Source: Bordetella parapertussis
GTDB taxonomy: Bacteria; Pseudomonadota; Gammaproteobacteria; Burkholderiales; SG8-41
Direction: 5' to 3'
Assembly: GCA_945862135.1 (NCBI GenBank)
Contig: CAMAYE010000001.1
Span: 1 to 64,000, forward strand
Length of the DNA: 64,000 nucleotides
A program made the position numbers and the translations under genes. Shown here one piece after another: positions 18,549-27,434 of the stretch; the first letter of the stretch is position 1, and each line of letters starts with the position of its first letter. Below the pieces are notes generated by a model. The model did not search any database and was not told the DNA's origin. It saw only the letters and a list, made by a program, of their open reading frames with translations.

Positions 18549-19328
18549 GTGGACATCAAACCGCCCTACGGATACCAGGAAATCGTACCACTCACCAAGA
18601 CCCACAAGGTTTTGCTGCCGGAAGAACGCAAGCTGCCGGTGCTTTTCCGCAGCCTGGCCGCACTGCCAATATCCTTTTCAGAATTCTCTTTGGCTATCCG
18701 CGACTACCCGGTCCCATTCATTTCCGGGGACAACGGCAGCACCTTTGTGGCCATGGCCATCCTCGGTCTTGAACAGCAGCAGAACCTGTTCGTCACAGCC
18801 GACGACACCTGGGACGCGCAGGTATATCTCCCGGCCTATGTGCGGCGCTATCCGTTCTGCATGACCCGTGTTTCCGTCGATGGCCAGGAACAGCCGGAAC
18901 GCATTGCCTGCGTTGAAAAACGCGCACTGAAACCGCGCGGCGAAGCACTCTATGATGAAAAAGGTGAGCCGCTGCCGGTGTGGAACAATCTGCGCAAACT
19001 ATTGTTCGAATTCGAAGCCGACCTTGCACGCACTGAAGAAATGACACGCAAGCTGCAGGCGCTGCAGCTTTTCGAACCGTTTGCCGCGCAGGCCGCACCT
19101 ACCGGCGAACAATCCATCACGCTGACCGGCATGTACCGCGTATCGGAGGAAAAACTGCATGCGCTGCCCGCAGAAACGCTGAAGGAACTGGCGACCAGCG
19201 GCATTCTGGCGCGCGCCTATCTGCACCTGCTTTCACTGGGTAATTTCCAGCGCCTGCTGGACCGGCGCGCCGTGCGCCGTGCCCAAGAAAAGACCGCACC
19301 TAAAGTCGATCCGAAGAAACTGAACTAA
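18549..19328 (+). CDS. SapC family protein
   Basis: 259-residue soluble protein of the SapC family, named for a protein encoded near Campylobacter S-layer genes; biochemical role unknown. Family features are KTHKVLLPEERKLPVLFRSL near the N terminus, FVAMAILGLEQQQNLFV, YVRRYPFCM and the Lys/Pro-rich end. It has no signal peptide. The start is GTG at 18549 with GGAG 8 nt upstream. It is convergent with lgt, leaving only 7 nt between stops, and divergent from tRNA-Ala. Confidence 0.82.
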   Translation: MDIKPPYGYQEIVPLTKTHKVLLPEERKLPVLFRSLAALPISFSEFSLAIRDYPVPFISGDNGSTFVAMAILGLEQQQNLFVTADDTWDAQVYLPAYVRRYPFCMTRVSVDGQEQPERIACVEKRALKPRGEALYDEKGEPLPVWNNLRKLLFEFEADLARTEEMTRKLQALQLFEPFAAQAAPTGEQSITLTGMYRVSEEKLHALPAETLKELATSGILARAYLHLLSLGNFQRLLDRRAVRRAQEKTAPKVDPKKLN

Positions 19329-19335
19329 GGGCGTT

Positions 19336-20118
19336 TCAGCGCGGGCGGGTGCACGACCAGGCCAGCAGGCCGGTGCCGGCGAGGACCATCGGGATTGACA
19401 GCCACTGGCCCATGGTCAGACCTAAAGCAAGAAAACCGAGAAAGCTGTCGGGCTCCCGCGTGTATTCCACACCAAAGCGGAATACACCGTAACCGATCAG
19501 GAACAGCGCGGATGCGGCGCCGCGCGGACGCGGTTTCATGGTAAAAATCCACAGAATCGCGAACAATACGAGGCCTTCAAGCGCGAATTCATAAAGCTGT
19601 GACGGGTGACGCGCGACACGGTCAACATTGGGAAACACCATCGCCCACGGCAGATCCGTTGGCCGGCCCCACAGTTCAGCGTTGATGAAATTCCCCATGC
19701 GTCCGGCGGCAAGACCCAATGGCACCAGCGGCGCGATGAAATCGGTAATCTGAAGCCAGTCCTGCCGACGCGTGCGCGCGAACCACATCATCGCAATCAC
19801 CACGCCGATGAAGCCGCCGTGAAAGGACATGCCGCCCTCCCACACAAAAAAGATTTTCCACGGCGCCACCAGGTAATCGCTGAACTTGTAGAACAACACG
19901 TAGCCCAGCCGCCCACCGAGGATCGTGCCCAGAATGCCAAAAAACAGCGCGTCGTCGAGGTCGGCGCGCGTCCACACGCCAAGCGGATTGCGGTCAATGC
20001 GATAACGGCCAAGCAACCAGATCATGGCAAAGCCGAGCAGGTACATCAGGCCGTACCAGCGCAGGGCCAATGGCCCGAGCTGCAATGCCACGGGGTCAAA
20101 CTGCGGGTGAACGAGCAT
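19336..20118 (-). CDS. lgt: Prolipoprotein diacylglyceryl transferase
   Basis: Inner-membrane enzyme that adds diacylglycerol from phosphatidylglycerol to the lipobox Cys of prolipoproteins. 260 aa from ATG 20118 ([27 protein letters not shown]), matching homologue N termini. An upstream in-frame ATG at 20157 adds 13 atypical residues. It has seven spans. The Lgt signature [20 protein letters not shown] and the essential HGGFIGVV loop are present, as is the C-terminal [15 protein letters not shown]. One likely client in this window is the liv binding protein with lipobox LAAC. Confidence 0.96.
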   Translation of the reverse strand: MLVHPQFDPVALQLGPLALRWYGLMYLLGFAMIWLLGRYRIDRNPLGVWTRADLDDALFFGILGTILGGRLGYVLFYKFSDYLVAPWKIFFVWEGGMSFHGGFIGVVIAMMWFARTRRQDWLQITDFIAPLVPLGLAAGRMGNFINAELWGRPTDLPWAMVFPNVDRVARHPSQLYEFALEGLVLFAILWIFTMKPRPRGAASALFLIGYGVFRFGVEYTREPDSFLGFLALGLTMGQWLSIPMVLAGTGLLAWSCTRPR

Positions 20119-20214
20119 GGGGAATTTGCGGGGGATACGATAAAATGAGCTGCTCATTATACGTGCCCCGCGTCAACGTCCGCTTGCCATTGACGCCTTC
20201 ATTGGAGAACTTTC

Positions 20215-21888
20215 ATGCCGCTCAATAAACGCAGCCAGTTGATCACCGCCGGTGTCGCAAGATCGCCCAACCGGGCCATGCTGCGCGCCGTGGGATTCGG
20301 CGACGGCGACTTCAAAAAACCCATCGTCGGCGTCGCCAATGGCCATTCGACGATGAACCCCTGCAACGCCGGCATCCAGCCGCTGGTCGACCGTGCGATG
20401 GACGCGCTGAAATCCGCCGGGGCGATGCCGCAGGTTTTCGGCGTGCCGACCATCACCGACGGCATCGGCATGGGCACCGAGGCGATGAAGTATTCGCTGG
20501 TGTCGCGTGAAGTCATTGCCGACTGCATCGAAACCTCGGTCAACGGCCAGTCGATGGACGGCGTGCTGGTCTGCGGCGGCTGCGACAAGAACATGCCGGG
20601 CGGGATGATCGCGATGCTGCGCATGAACGTGCCGGGCATTTATGTTTATGCCGGCACCATCAAGCCCGGCAAATGGAAAGGCCAGGACCTGACCATCGTC
20701 AGCGCCTTTGAAGCGGTCGGCTCCTACGCCGCCGGCAAGATGAGCAAGGCCGATTTCATCGGCATCGAAAAAAATGCCTGTCCATCCGTCGGCGCCTGCG
20801 GCGGCATGTACACCGCGAACACCATGTCCTCATCGTTTGAAGCGCTGGGCATGAGCATCCTCGGCTCCTCGCAAATGGCGTCGCCGGATCCAGAAAAAGC
20901 CGATTCCGCCGCGTATTCCGCAAAAGTGCTGGTCAATGCGATCAAGCAGAACATCCGTCCGCGCGACATCGTCACCCGCAAGTCGATCGAAAACGCGGTA
21001 GCGCTGATCATGGCCACCGGCGGTTCGACCAACGCGGTGCTGCATTTCCTCGCCATCGCGCATGCTGCACAGGTGAAGTGGACCATTGATGACTTCGAGC
21101 GCATGCGCCGCAAGGTGCCGGTGTTGTGCGACCTCAAACCTTCAGGCCGTTATGTCGCAGTGGACTTCCATCGCGCTGGCGGCGTGCCGCAGGTGCTGAA
21201 AATGCTGCTCAAGAACGGACTGCTGCACGGCGACTGCATGACCATCACCGGCCGCACGATGGCGCAGGAACTGAAAAACATCCCGGATGCGCCGCGCGCC
21301 AATCAGGACGTGATCCGCCAATGGTCGAAACCAATGTACAAACAGGGCCACCTCGCCATTCTCAAAGGCAATCTGTCGCCTGAAGGCTGCGTCGCCAAAA
21401 TCACCGGCCTCAAATCACCGAAGATCACCGGACCAGCACGCGTGTTCGACTCCGAAAACGCCTGCATGAAGGCGATCATGGCGAAGAAGATCAAAGCCGG
21501 TGACGTGGTGGTGATCCGCTATGAAGGCCCGAAAGGCGGGCCCGGCATGCAGGAAATGCTCGCGCCGACCGGTGCGCTGACCGGTCAGGGCCTGGGCGAA
21601 TCCGTCGGCCTGATCACCGACGGCCGTTTCTCCGGCGGTACCTGGGGCATGGTGGTGGGACATGTCGCACCTGAGGCCTTTGAAGGCGGGCCGATTGCGC
21701 TGGTGAAGGAAGGCGACTCGATCACCATTGATGCGGACAAGCTGCTGATCCAGCTCAATGTTCCGGCCAAGGAACTTGCAGCGCGCAGGAAAAAATGGAA
21801 GCAGCCCAAGCCCCGCTACACCCGCGGCGCATTGGCGAAATTTGCACGCCTGGTGTCTACGGCAAGCAAGGGCGCAGTGACTGATTGA
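20215..21888 (+). CDS. ilvD: Dihydroxy-acid dehydratase
   Basis: Fe-S enzyme of valine, leucine and isoleucine synthesis that dehydrates 2,3-dihydroxy-isovalerate and -methylvalerate. 557 aa, the usual length. The cluster Cys residues are in [18 protein letters not shown] and [14 protein letters not shown]; Mg-binding and C-terminal motifs are [24 protein letters not shown] and [15 protein letters not shown]. The ATG at 20215 follows TTGGAGAAC. It is a single gene; the start is divergent from lgt. An imperfect hairpin (CAGCCTG/CAGGCTG, 21909-21933) follows but has no U-tract. Confidence 0.97.
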   Translation: MPLNKRSQLITAGVARSPNRAMLRAVGFGDGDFKKPIVGVANGHSTMNPCNAGIQPLVDRAMDALKSAGAMPQVFGVPTITDGIGMGTEAMKYSLVSREVIADCIETSVNGQSMDGVLVCGGCDKNMPGGMIAMLRMNVPGIYVYAGTIKPGKWKGQDLTIVSAFEAVGSYAAGKMSKADFIGIEKNACPSVGACGGMYTANTMSSSFEALGMSILGSSQMASPDPEKADSAAYSAKVLVNAIKQNIRPRDIVTRKSIENAVALIMATGGSTNAVLHFLAIAHAAQVKWTIDDFERMRRKVPVLCDLKPSGRYVAVDFHRAGGVPQVLKMLLKNGLLHGDCMTITGRTMAQELKNIPDAPRANQDVIRQWSKPMYKQGHLAILKGNLSPEGCVAKITGLKSPKITGPARVFDSENACMKAIMAKKIKAGDVVVIRYEGPKGGPGMQEMLAPTGALTGQGLGESVGLITDGRFSGGTWGMVVGHVAPEAFEGGPIALVKEGDSITIDADKLLIQLNVPAKELAARRKKWKQPKPRYTRGALAKFARLVSTASKGAVTD

Positions 21889-21955
21889 CCATCCCTTTCG
21901 CTTTCCATCAGCCTGTCTCTTGCTGGCAGGCTGAGCAGTAGCGAATTACAAAATA

Positions 21956-21979
21956 TTCAATAAAAACAAATGGTTATGA
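21956..21979. repeat. AT-rich recurring motif, site C
   Basis: TTCAATAAAAACAAATGGTT lies in the 246-bp gap 21889-22134 between ilvD and the cytochrome c gene. It shares AATAAAAACAA and a following GTTA with sites at 49815, 57246 and 63615. See the finding on this motif. Confidence 0.4.
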
Positions 21980-22071
21980 GTATCAGGCCGGGGTTTCCGT
22001 TAGCTCTCGAGTCAACGCACGGCCTGCTTCAGCGTTATGCGAAAGCCGGGACAATTGCGGTTCACATTCTT

Positions 22072-22098
22072 TTGACTGCACAACGCTTCGGCTACAAT
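22072..22098 (+). promoter_or_regulatory. Possible sigma-70 promoter of the cytochrome c gene
   Basis: TTGACT (22072-22077) and TACAAT (22093-22098) are each near consensus, but the spacer is only 15 nt. Transcription would start about 30 nt before the ATG at 22135. Confidence 0.45.
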
Positions 22099-22134
22099 CG
22101 CCGCTCATCACGAACCGCCCTCCAAGGAGTAGTC

Positions 22135-22443
22135 ATGAAATTTGCAATCGTCGCATTGGCCGCCGCCAGCGTGCTCGCTGCCGGCAACGCCGCAGCCAAT
22201 GAAAAACTCGCACAATCCAGCGGCTGCATGACCTGCCACGCTGTCGACAAGAAAGTCATCGGACCCAGCTACAAGGACATCGCTGCGAAATACCGCAACG
22301 ACAAAAACGCTGAAGCCAATCTGGTAAAGAAAGTGAAAGCCGGTGGCTCCGGAGTATGGGGCGCCACGCCGATGCCGCCCAACGCGCATGTCAAGGAAGA
22401 CGACATCAAAACCGTAGTGCATTGGATCCTGGCGACCAAATAA
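22135..22443 (+). CDS. Small periplasmic c-type cytochrome (c551/c552-like)
   Basis: 102-aa electron carrier. It has a signal peptide MKFAIVALAAASVLAAGNAAA and then NEKLAQSSGCMTCHAVDKKVIGPSYKDIAAKY. That stretch contains one heme-attachment CxxCH (CMTCH). The likely sixth ligand is Met in ATPMPPN near residue 82. The length and GPSYKDIAAKY pattern fit class I c551/c552. AAGGAG precedes the ATG at 22135. It is flanked by its own likely promoter and a strong terminator, so it is monocistronic. Its electron partner is not visible here. Confidence 0.93.
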   Translation: MKFAIVALAAASVLAAGNAAANEKLAQSSGCMTCHAVDKKVIGPSYKDIAAKYRNDKNAEANLVKKVKAGGSGVWGATPMPPNAHVKEDDIKTVVHWILATK

Positions 22444-22472
22444 CCTAAAGCCATTTGCACAAGGTTCTTGAA

Positions 22473-22496
22473 AAGCCGGCATCAGCCGGCTTTTTT
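22473..22496 (+). terminator. Intrinsic terminator after the cytochrome c gene
   Basis: AAGCCGGC - ATCA - GCCGGCTT, an 8-bp stem with a four-base loop, followed by a run of T that shares the last stem bases (TTTTTT at 22491-22496), 30 nt after the cytochrome stop. Confidence 0.88.
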
Positions 22497-22652
22497 CTGC
22501 CCGCCTGTACCGTCCCGTCAAAATTGACTTTGCCGGGGGCTCCCCCGATAATGAACAAAATCCTTTCAGTAACAACAAGTTAACCGGGATTCCTGATTTC
22601 CTCGGCTGCCGACACTTCGTACACCATCGATCCTCATCATTGGAGTCACCCC

Positions 22653-23888
22653 ATGCAAACACACAAGATGCGACATGCTGTTACAGCCCTGATCGTTACC
22701 GCCCTGCTCGCAGCCTGCGGCCAGGAAGCGCCGGCACCTGCACCAAAGGCCGAAGCCCCGAAGGCGCCGGAAGTGCTCACCGTAAAAATCGGTTCGGCAT
22801 CGCCACTGACCGGACCGCAAGCCCACATCGGCATCGACATTCGCAATGGCGTGCAACTCGCCATTGAAGATGCCAATGCTGCAAACGTCGAAATCGGCGG
22901 CAAGAAAGTGAAGTTTGAACTGGTCGCGGAAGATGACGAAGCCAATCCGACCAAGGCCACTACCGTCGCCCAGAAACTCGCCGATGCAAAAGTCGCTGCA
23001 GTGATCGGGCATTTCAATTCAGGCGCGTCGATCCCGGCCTCGAAAATTTATTCCGATGCCGGCATCCCGCAGATTTCTCCCTCGTCAACCAATCCGAAAT
23101 ACACCGAGCAAGGCTTCAAGACCACCTTCCGCGTTGTCGCCCATGATGGCCAGCAGGGTCCGACGCTCGCCCGCTTTGCAGCAAAAACGCTGCAGGCTAA
23201 ATCCGTAGCGGTCATTGATGACAGCACAGCCTACGGCCAAGGTCTCGCCGACAACTTTGAAGCCACCGTCAAGTCGCTGGGCCTCAAAATCGTTGCTCGC
23301 GAACACACCACTGATAAAGATACGGATTTCAAAGCCATCCTGACCAAGATCAAAGGCAAGAAACCCGACCTGATCATGTTCGGAGGCATTGATCCGCAAG
23401 CCGCACCGATGATCAAGCAGATGAAAGATCTGGGTATCAAGGCCAAATTCATCGGCGGCGATGGCATGCAGACACCGAATTTCATCAAGCTTGCCGGCGA
23501 TGCGTCAGAAGGCGCGATGGCCTCGATTCCAGGCCTGCCGAAAGACCAGATGCCCGGCGGAAAAACTTTCCTTGAGAAATACAAAGCGAAATTCAACCAG
23601 GAAGTCGAGCTGTTCGCGCCGATGGGCTACGACGCAGTGATGGTGTTCATCGACTCGATGAAACGCGCCGGCTCGACCGAACCGGCAAAGTTCCTGCCGG
23701 AAGTCGGCAAGACCGTTTACGACGGCGTCATCGGCCCGATCGCCTTTGATGAAAAAGGCGATCTGAAGAACGGCCCGATCACCATTTATGTCGTGAAGGC
23801 CGGCAAATGGGAGCCGCTGGAAACCGTAAAACCTGAAGCAGAAGCTGCACCAGCTGCCGCGCCGGCACCCGAGGCCACGAAGAAGTAA
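22653..23888 (+). CDS. livK: Branched-chain amino acid ABC transporter, binding protein
   Basis: Type I periplasmic binding protein, 411 aa. The N terminus MQTHKMRHAVTALIVTALLAAC ends in a lipobox with Cys22, so it is a lipoprotein. An Ala/Pro/Glu-rich linker precedes the domain beginning VLTVKIGSASPLTGPQAHIG. LivJ/K features are VVAHDGQQGPTLARFA and VIDDSTAYGQGLADNFE; the tail is again Ala/Pro rich. GGAG precedes the ATG at 22653. First gene of the livKHMGF operon; exact ligand (Leu/Ile/Val, or another amide or amino acid) cannot be read from sequence. Confidence 0.9.
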   Translation: MQTHKMRHAVTALIVTALLAACGQEAPAPAPKAEAPKAPEVLTVKIGSASPLTGPQAHIGIDIRNGVQLAIEDANAANVEIGGKKVKFELVAEDDEANPTKATTVAQKLADAKVAAVIGHFNSGASIPASKIYSDAGIPQISPSSTNPKYTEQGFKTTFRVVAHDGQQGPTLARFAAKTLQAKSVAVIDDSTAYGQGLADNFEATVKSLGLKIVAREHTTDKDTDFKAILTKIKGKKPDLIMFGGIDPQAAPMIKQMKDLGIKAKFIGGDGMQTPNFIKLAGDASEGAMASIPGLPKDQMPGGKTFLEKYKAKFNQEVELFAPMGYDAVMVFIDSMKRAGSTEPAKFLPEVGKTVYDGVIGPIAFDEKGDLKNGPITIYVVKAGKWEPLETVKPEAEAAPAAAPAPEATKK

Positions 23889-23909
23889 TCCGACAATAAC
23901 GGCAAAGCA

Positions 23910-23931
23910 ACGGCACCCCCTCGGGTGCCGT
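23910..23931 (+). promoter_or_regulatory. Hairpin between livK and livH
   Basis: ACGGCACCC - CCTC - GGGTGCCGT forms a perfect 9-bp stem 21 nt after the livK stop and 14 nt before the livH ATG. There is no U-tract, so it is unlikely to be a full terminator. A 3'-end-stabilising or translation-limiting hairpin that lets livK be made in excess is plausible. Confidence 0.5.
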
Positions 23932-23945
23932 TGCCGTCTCTGGCC

Positions 23946-24869
23946 ATGGACATATTCGCGCAACAACTCATCAACGGCCTGGTGCTGGGCAGCATCTACG
24001 CACTGGTCGCGCTGGGTTATACGATGGTCTACGGCATTCTCGGGTTGATCAATTTCGCACACGGCGACATCACCATGGTCGGTGCGCTGGTATCGCTGAC
24101 CATCGTGCAGATGTTTGCCGCCGCGGGTTTGCCGGCACCAGCAATCCTGATACTTGCAGGCGGGGGAGCTGTGGTCGTTTGCGCAGCACTCGGCTTATCG
24201 ATCGAACGTGTTGCCTACCGGCCGTTGCGGCGTGCGCCGCGACTGGCGCCGCTGATCACCGCGATCGGCATATCCATACTGCTGCAATATTCGGCAGCGC
24301 TGATCTGGGGCAAACAATACATCGCCATGCCCAAACTGCTGGAACCGGCAGCCATTGATATCGCCGGCGCACAACTGACCACATTGCAGCTGGCAATTTT
24401 CCTGCTCGCCTGCGCGATCATGGCCGGTCTGCTGTGGTTCATCAAAGCCAGCCGCATGGGGCGCGCAATGCGCGCGACGGAACAGAATCCGGATGTCGCG
24501 GGCCTGATGGGTGTCAATACCAACTCCGTGATTGCCTTCACCTTCGTGCTGGGTTCCGCCATCGGGGCCATTGCTGGATTGATGATCGTCCTCTACTACG
24601 GCATCGGCCATTATTTCATGGGCTTCATGCTGGGCCTGAAGGCATTTACTGCAGCCGTACTCGGCGGCATCGGCAACGTCGGTGGCGCCGTACTCGGCGG
24701 ACTGCTGCTCGGCGTAATCGAGAGCCTGGCTTCCGGTTACATCGGCGACCTGACAGGGGGCGTATTGGGCAGCAATTACCGTGACATCTTCGCCTTCCTC
24801 GTACTGGTACTGGTTCTGGTGCTGCGACCTTCGGGGCTGCTCGGCCAGCACAGCGGGGACCGCGCGTGA
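23946..24869 (+). CDS. livH: Branched-chain amino acid ABC transporter permease LivH
   Basis: Inner-membrane permease, 307 aa from ATG 23946 (MDIFAQQLINGLVLGSIYALVALGYTMVYG), which matches the family start exactly; a seven-residue upstream extension is rejected. About eight spans. The NFAHGDITMVGA and GLKAFTAAVLGGIGNVGGAVLGG loops are the LivH signatures. No good ribosome site is seen, but a hairpin precedes it. The stop overlaps the GTG of livM (GTGA). Confidence 0.93.
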   Translation: MDIFAQQLINGLVLGSIYALVALGYTMVYGILGLINFAHGDITMVGALVSLTIVQMFAAAGLPAPAILILAGGGAVVVCAALGLSIERVAYRPLRRAPRLAPLITAIGISILLQYSAALIWGKQYIAMPKLLEPAAIDIAGAQLTTLQLAIFLLACAIMAGLLWFIKASRMGRAMRATEQNPDVAGLMGVNTNSVIAFTFVLGSAIGAIAGLMIVLYYGIGHYFMGFMLGLKAFTAAVLGGIGNVGGAVLGGLLLGVIESLASGYIGDLTGGVLGSNYRDIFAFLVLVLVLVLRPSGLLGQHSGDRA

Positions 24870-25951
24870 ATACCGGCGTGCTGTTTGCCGACCGGCGCTG
24901 GCGCTGGGTTGCGTGGAGCGCCGTTGCGCTGCTGCTGCTTGCGCTCCCCTTCATCACCGAGGCCGTGTTGGGTCGCAGCTGGGTGCGCATCATTGCCGTC
25001 GCCCTGCTGTTCGTGATGCTCGCACTGGGCCTGAACATTGTGGTGGGCTTCGCCGGTTTGCTGGATCTCGGCTACATCGCATTCTTCGCAGTCGGCGCCT
25101 ACAGTTATGCACTGCTGGCATCTCCGCAGTTCGCCGTGCATTGGCCGTTTATGGTGCTGCTGCCGCTGGGTGCTGCGATTGCCGCGATATTCGGCATCCT
25201 GCTCGGTGCGCCGACGCTGCGATTGCGCGGCGATTATCTGGCAATCGTCACACTGGGTTTCGGCGAGATCATCCGTGTGTTTCTGAACAACCTGAACCGT
25301 CCGGTCAACATTACCAATGGCCCGCAGGGCATCACGCTGATCGACCCGCTGCAGATAGGCGGTTTCTCGCTGGCGCAGACGCACAGCATTGCCGGACTGA
25401 CATTTTCACCCGTGCATAACTATTACTTCGTTTTTCTCGTCTGCGCCGTATTGTCCATCGGCTTGTCGTTGCGGCTGCAGAACTCGCGCATCGGACGCGC
25501 CTGGGTCGCCATCCGCGATGACGAACTCGCGGCTTCGGCCATGGGCATCAACACACGCAACGTGAAACTGCTGGCGTTTGCGATGGGCGCTACCTTCGGC
25601 GGTGTTGCCGGCGGGCTGTTCGCGTCATTTCAGGGGTTCATCAGTCCAGAAAGTTTCCAGCTGATTGATTCGATCATGGTGCTGTGCATGGTCGTGCTCG
25701 GCGGCATGGGCAACGTCGCCGGCGTCGTGCTCGGTGCCGTGCTGCTCACTGCACTGCCTGAAGCGTTGCGTTACATCGGCCCGTTGCAACAACGCTGGTT
25801 CGGCGAGGTGATGGTTGATCCTGCAGACCTGCGCATGCTGCTGTTCGGTCTGGCACTGGTGCTGATGATGCTGTTGCGCCCGGAAGGGCTGTGGCCCGCG
25901 CGGCGACGCCAGGCTGCGGTTGCTGCAACGGGAAACGCCCATGCCAGCTGA
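24866..25951 (+). CDS. livM: Branched-chain amino acid ABC transporter permease LivM
   Basis: Second permease subunit, 361 aa, GTG start at 24866 overlapping the livH stop. It has about nine to ten spans. Signatures are LNIVVGFAGLLDLGYIAFFAVGAYSYA, LRLRGDYLAIVTLGFGEIIRVFLNN and IDSIMVLCMVVLGGMGNVAGVVLGA. It ends in a basic tail (LWPARRRQAAVAATGNAHAS). The last 11 nt overlap the start of livG. Confidence 0.93.
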   Translation: MNTGVLFADRRWRWVAWSAVALLLLALPFITEAVLGRSWVRIIAVALLFVMLALGLNIVVGFAGLLDLGYIAFFAVGAYSYALLASPQFAVHWPFMVLLPLGAAIAAIFGILLGAPTLRLRGDYLAIVTLGFGEIIRVFLNNLNRPVNITNGPQGITLIDPLQIGGFSLAQTHSIAGLTFSPVHNYYFVFLVCAVLSIGLSLRLQNSRIGRAWVAIRDDELAASAMGINTRNVKLLAFAMGATFGGVAGGLFASFQGFISPESFQLIDSIMVLCMVVLGGMGNVAGVVLGAVLLTALPEALRYIGPLQQRWFGEVMVDPADLRMLLFGLALVLMMLLRPEGLWPARRRQAAVAATGNAHAS

Positions 25952-26717
25952 CAATATCCTGCTCGCAGCCAGCGGCATCCATAAAAATTTCGGCGGGCTG
26001 GCCGCGCTGTCCGATGTGTCGATCAGCGTCCGCCGCGGCGAAATTTTCGGCCTGATCGGTCCCAATGGCGCAGGCAAGACAACACTGTTCAACGTGCTGA
26101 CAGGACTGGCCACACCCGATGCCGGTACCTTGATGTTCGATGGGCACCGTATCGAAGGGCTGAAGCCTTACGCCGTTGCCGGCCATGGTATTGCACGCAC
26201 CTTTCAGAACATCCGTCTTTTCGGCAGCATGACTGCACTGGAAAACGTCATGGTCGGCCGCCACCTGCGGTCGCATACCGGTGTGCTCGGAGCCGCGTTC
26301 CGCACCCGCGCAGCCCTCGCTGAAGAACAAGCCATTACCGGGCGAGCCCGTGAACTGCTCGAATATTGCGGGCTTGAAGCGCGGGCCGACGATCTGGCGC
26401 GCGACCTGCCCTACGGTGACCAGCGCCGTCTGGAAATTGCGCGCGCCCTCGCCACCGATCCGAAGCTGCTGGCACTCGACGAACCGGCGGCCGGCATGAA
26501 CGCAACCGAGACCGCCGCGCTGAAAGCCTTGCTTGAACGCATTCGCGCCGACGGCGTGACTCTGCTGCTGATCGAACACGACATGAAACTGGTGATGGGT
26601 CTCTCGCACAGCGTTGCGGTCCTCGACTACGGCGAAAAAATCGCCGAAGGTGCGCCTGAATCAGTGCAACGCGACCCGCGAGTGATCGAAGCCTACCTCG
26701 GCGACGGTTTTGAATGA
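25941..26717 (+). CDS. livG: Branched-chain amino acid ABC transporter ATPase LivG
   Basis: Cytoplasmic ATPase of 258 aa. Walker A GPNGAGKTT, Q-loop ARTFQNIRLF, an ABC signature region DLPYGDQRRLEIARAL (replacing LSGGQ, as is usual in LivG), Walker B LLALDEPAAGMN, and H-loop IEHDMKLVMG are all intact. The ATG at 25941 lies within the livM end, with GGGAA upstream; a longer in-frame reading from 25920 is less likely. Confidence 0.93.
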   Translation: MPADNILLAASGIHKNFGGLAALSDVSISVRRGEIFGLIGPNGAGKTTLFNVLTGLATPDAGTLMFDGHRIEGLKPYAVAGHGIARTFQNIRLFGSMTALENVMVGRHLRSHTGVLGAAFRTRAALAEEQAITGRARELLEYCGLEARADDLARDLPYGDQRRLEIARALATDPKLLALDEPAAGMNATETAALKALLERIRADGVTLLLIEHDMKLVMGLSHSVAVLDYGEKIAEGAPESVQRDPRVIEAYLGDGFE

Positions 26718-26729
26718 ACAGATCGTGCC

Positions 26730-27434
26730 ATGCTTGAAGTCAAACAACTGGAAGTGGCCTACGGGGGCATCCGCGCAGTCAAAGGCATTGACCTGCAGGT
26801 GGCTGCCGGCGAGGTCGTCGCGCTGATCGGCGCCAACGGCGCCGGCAAGACCACTACCCTGAAAGCACTCGCCGGATTGTTGCGGCCCCGAAGCGGCAGC
26901 ATCACCTATGACGGCGACGATGTGACCGGCAAACCGGCGTATCATCTGGTGCGTCACGGTCTGGCGCTGGTTCCCGAGGGACGTGGCATGTTTCCGCGAC
27001 TGACTGTGTCCGAAAATCTGGCCATGGGAGCCTATATCAGGAACGACGCCGCAGCAGTTGCAAGGGATACCGAGCGGGTGTGTGCACTGTTTCCGCGACT
27101 GGCCGAACGCCGTGATCAACTCGCCGGCACCTTGTCTGGAGGGGAGCAGCAGATGCTGGCGATTGCCCGGGCGATGATGTGTCGCCCCCGGTTATTGCTC
27201 CTTGACGAGCCCAGCATGGGTCTGGCACCTCTGATGGTGCAGAAAATATTCGAAACCGTGCGCCTGATTGCCGCAGAAGGCGTGACGATGCTGCTGGTGG
27301 AACAAAATGCAAAGCTGGCCCTACAGACCTGTGATCGCGGCTATGTCATGGAAAGCGGCTGCATCGTCCTGGCGGATGCTGCAAAATCCCTGTTGTCCAA
27401 CCCCCAAGTGCGACACGCCTATCTCGGTGAATGA
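26730..27434 (+). CDS. livF: Branched-chain amino acid ABC transporter ATPase LivF
   Basis: 234-aa ATPase partner of LivG. It shows Walker A GANGAGKTT, LALVPEGRGMFPRLTVSENL (the LivF type Q-loop region), signature TLSGGEQQMLAIARAMM, Walker B LLLLDEPSMGLAP and H-loop VEQNAKLAL. It lies 12 nt after livG. Its stop TGA overlaps the ATG of the histidine kinase gene (ATGA), so the transport operon continues into signalling genes. Confidence 0.94.
   Translation: MLEVKQLEVAYGGIRAVKGIDLQVAAGEVVALIGANGAGKTTTLKALAGLLRPRSGSITYDGDDVTGKPAYHLVRHGLALVPEGRGMFPRLTVSENLAMGAYIRNDAAAVARDTERVCALFPRLAERRDQLAGTLSGGEQQMLAIARAMMCRPRLLLLDEPSMGLAPLMVQKIFETVRLIAAEGVTMLLVEQNAKLALQTCDRGYVMESGCIVLADAAKSLLSNPQVRHAYLGE

Noticed and set aside
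21909-21933. Terminator after ilvD
   Set aside because: The CAGCCTG/CAGGCTG stem is real, but the loop is long and no T-run follows, so intrinsic termination is doubtful.
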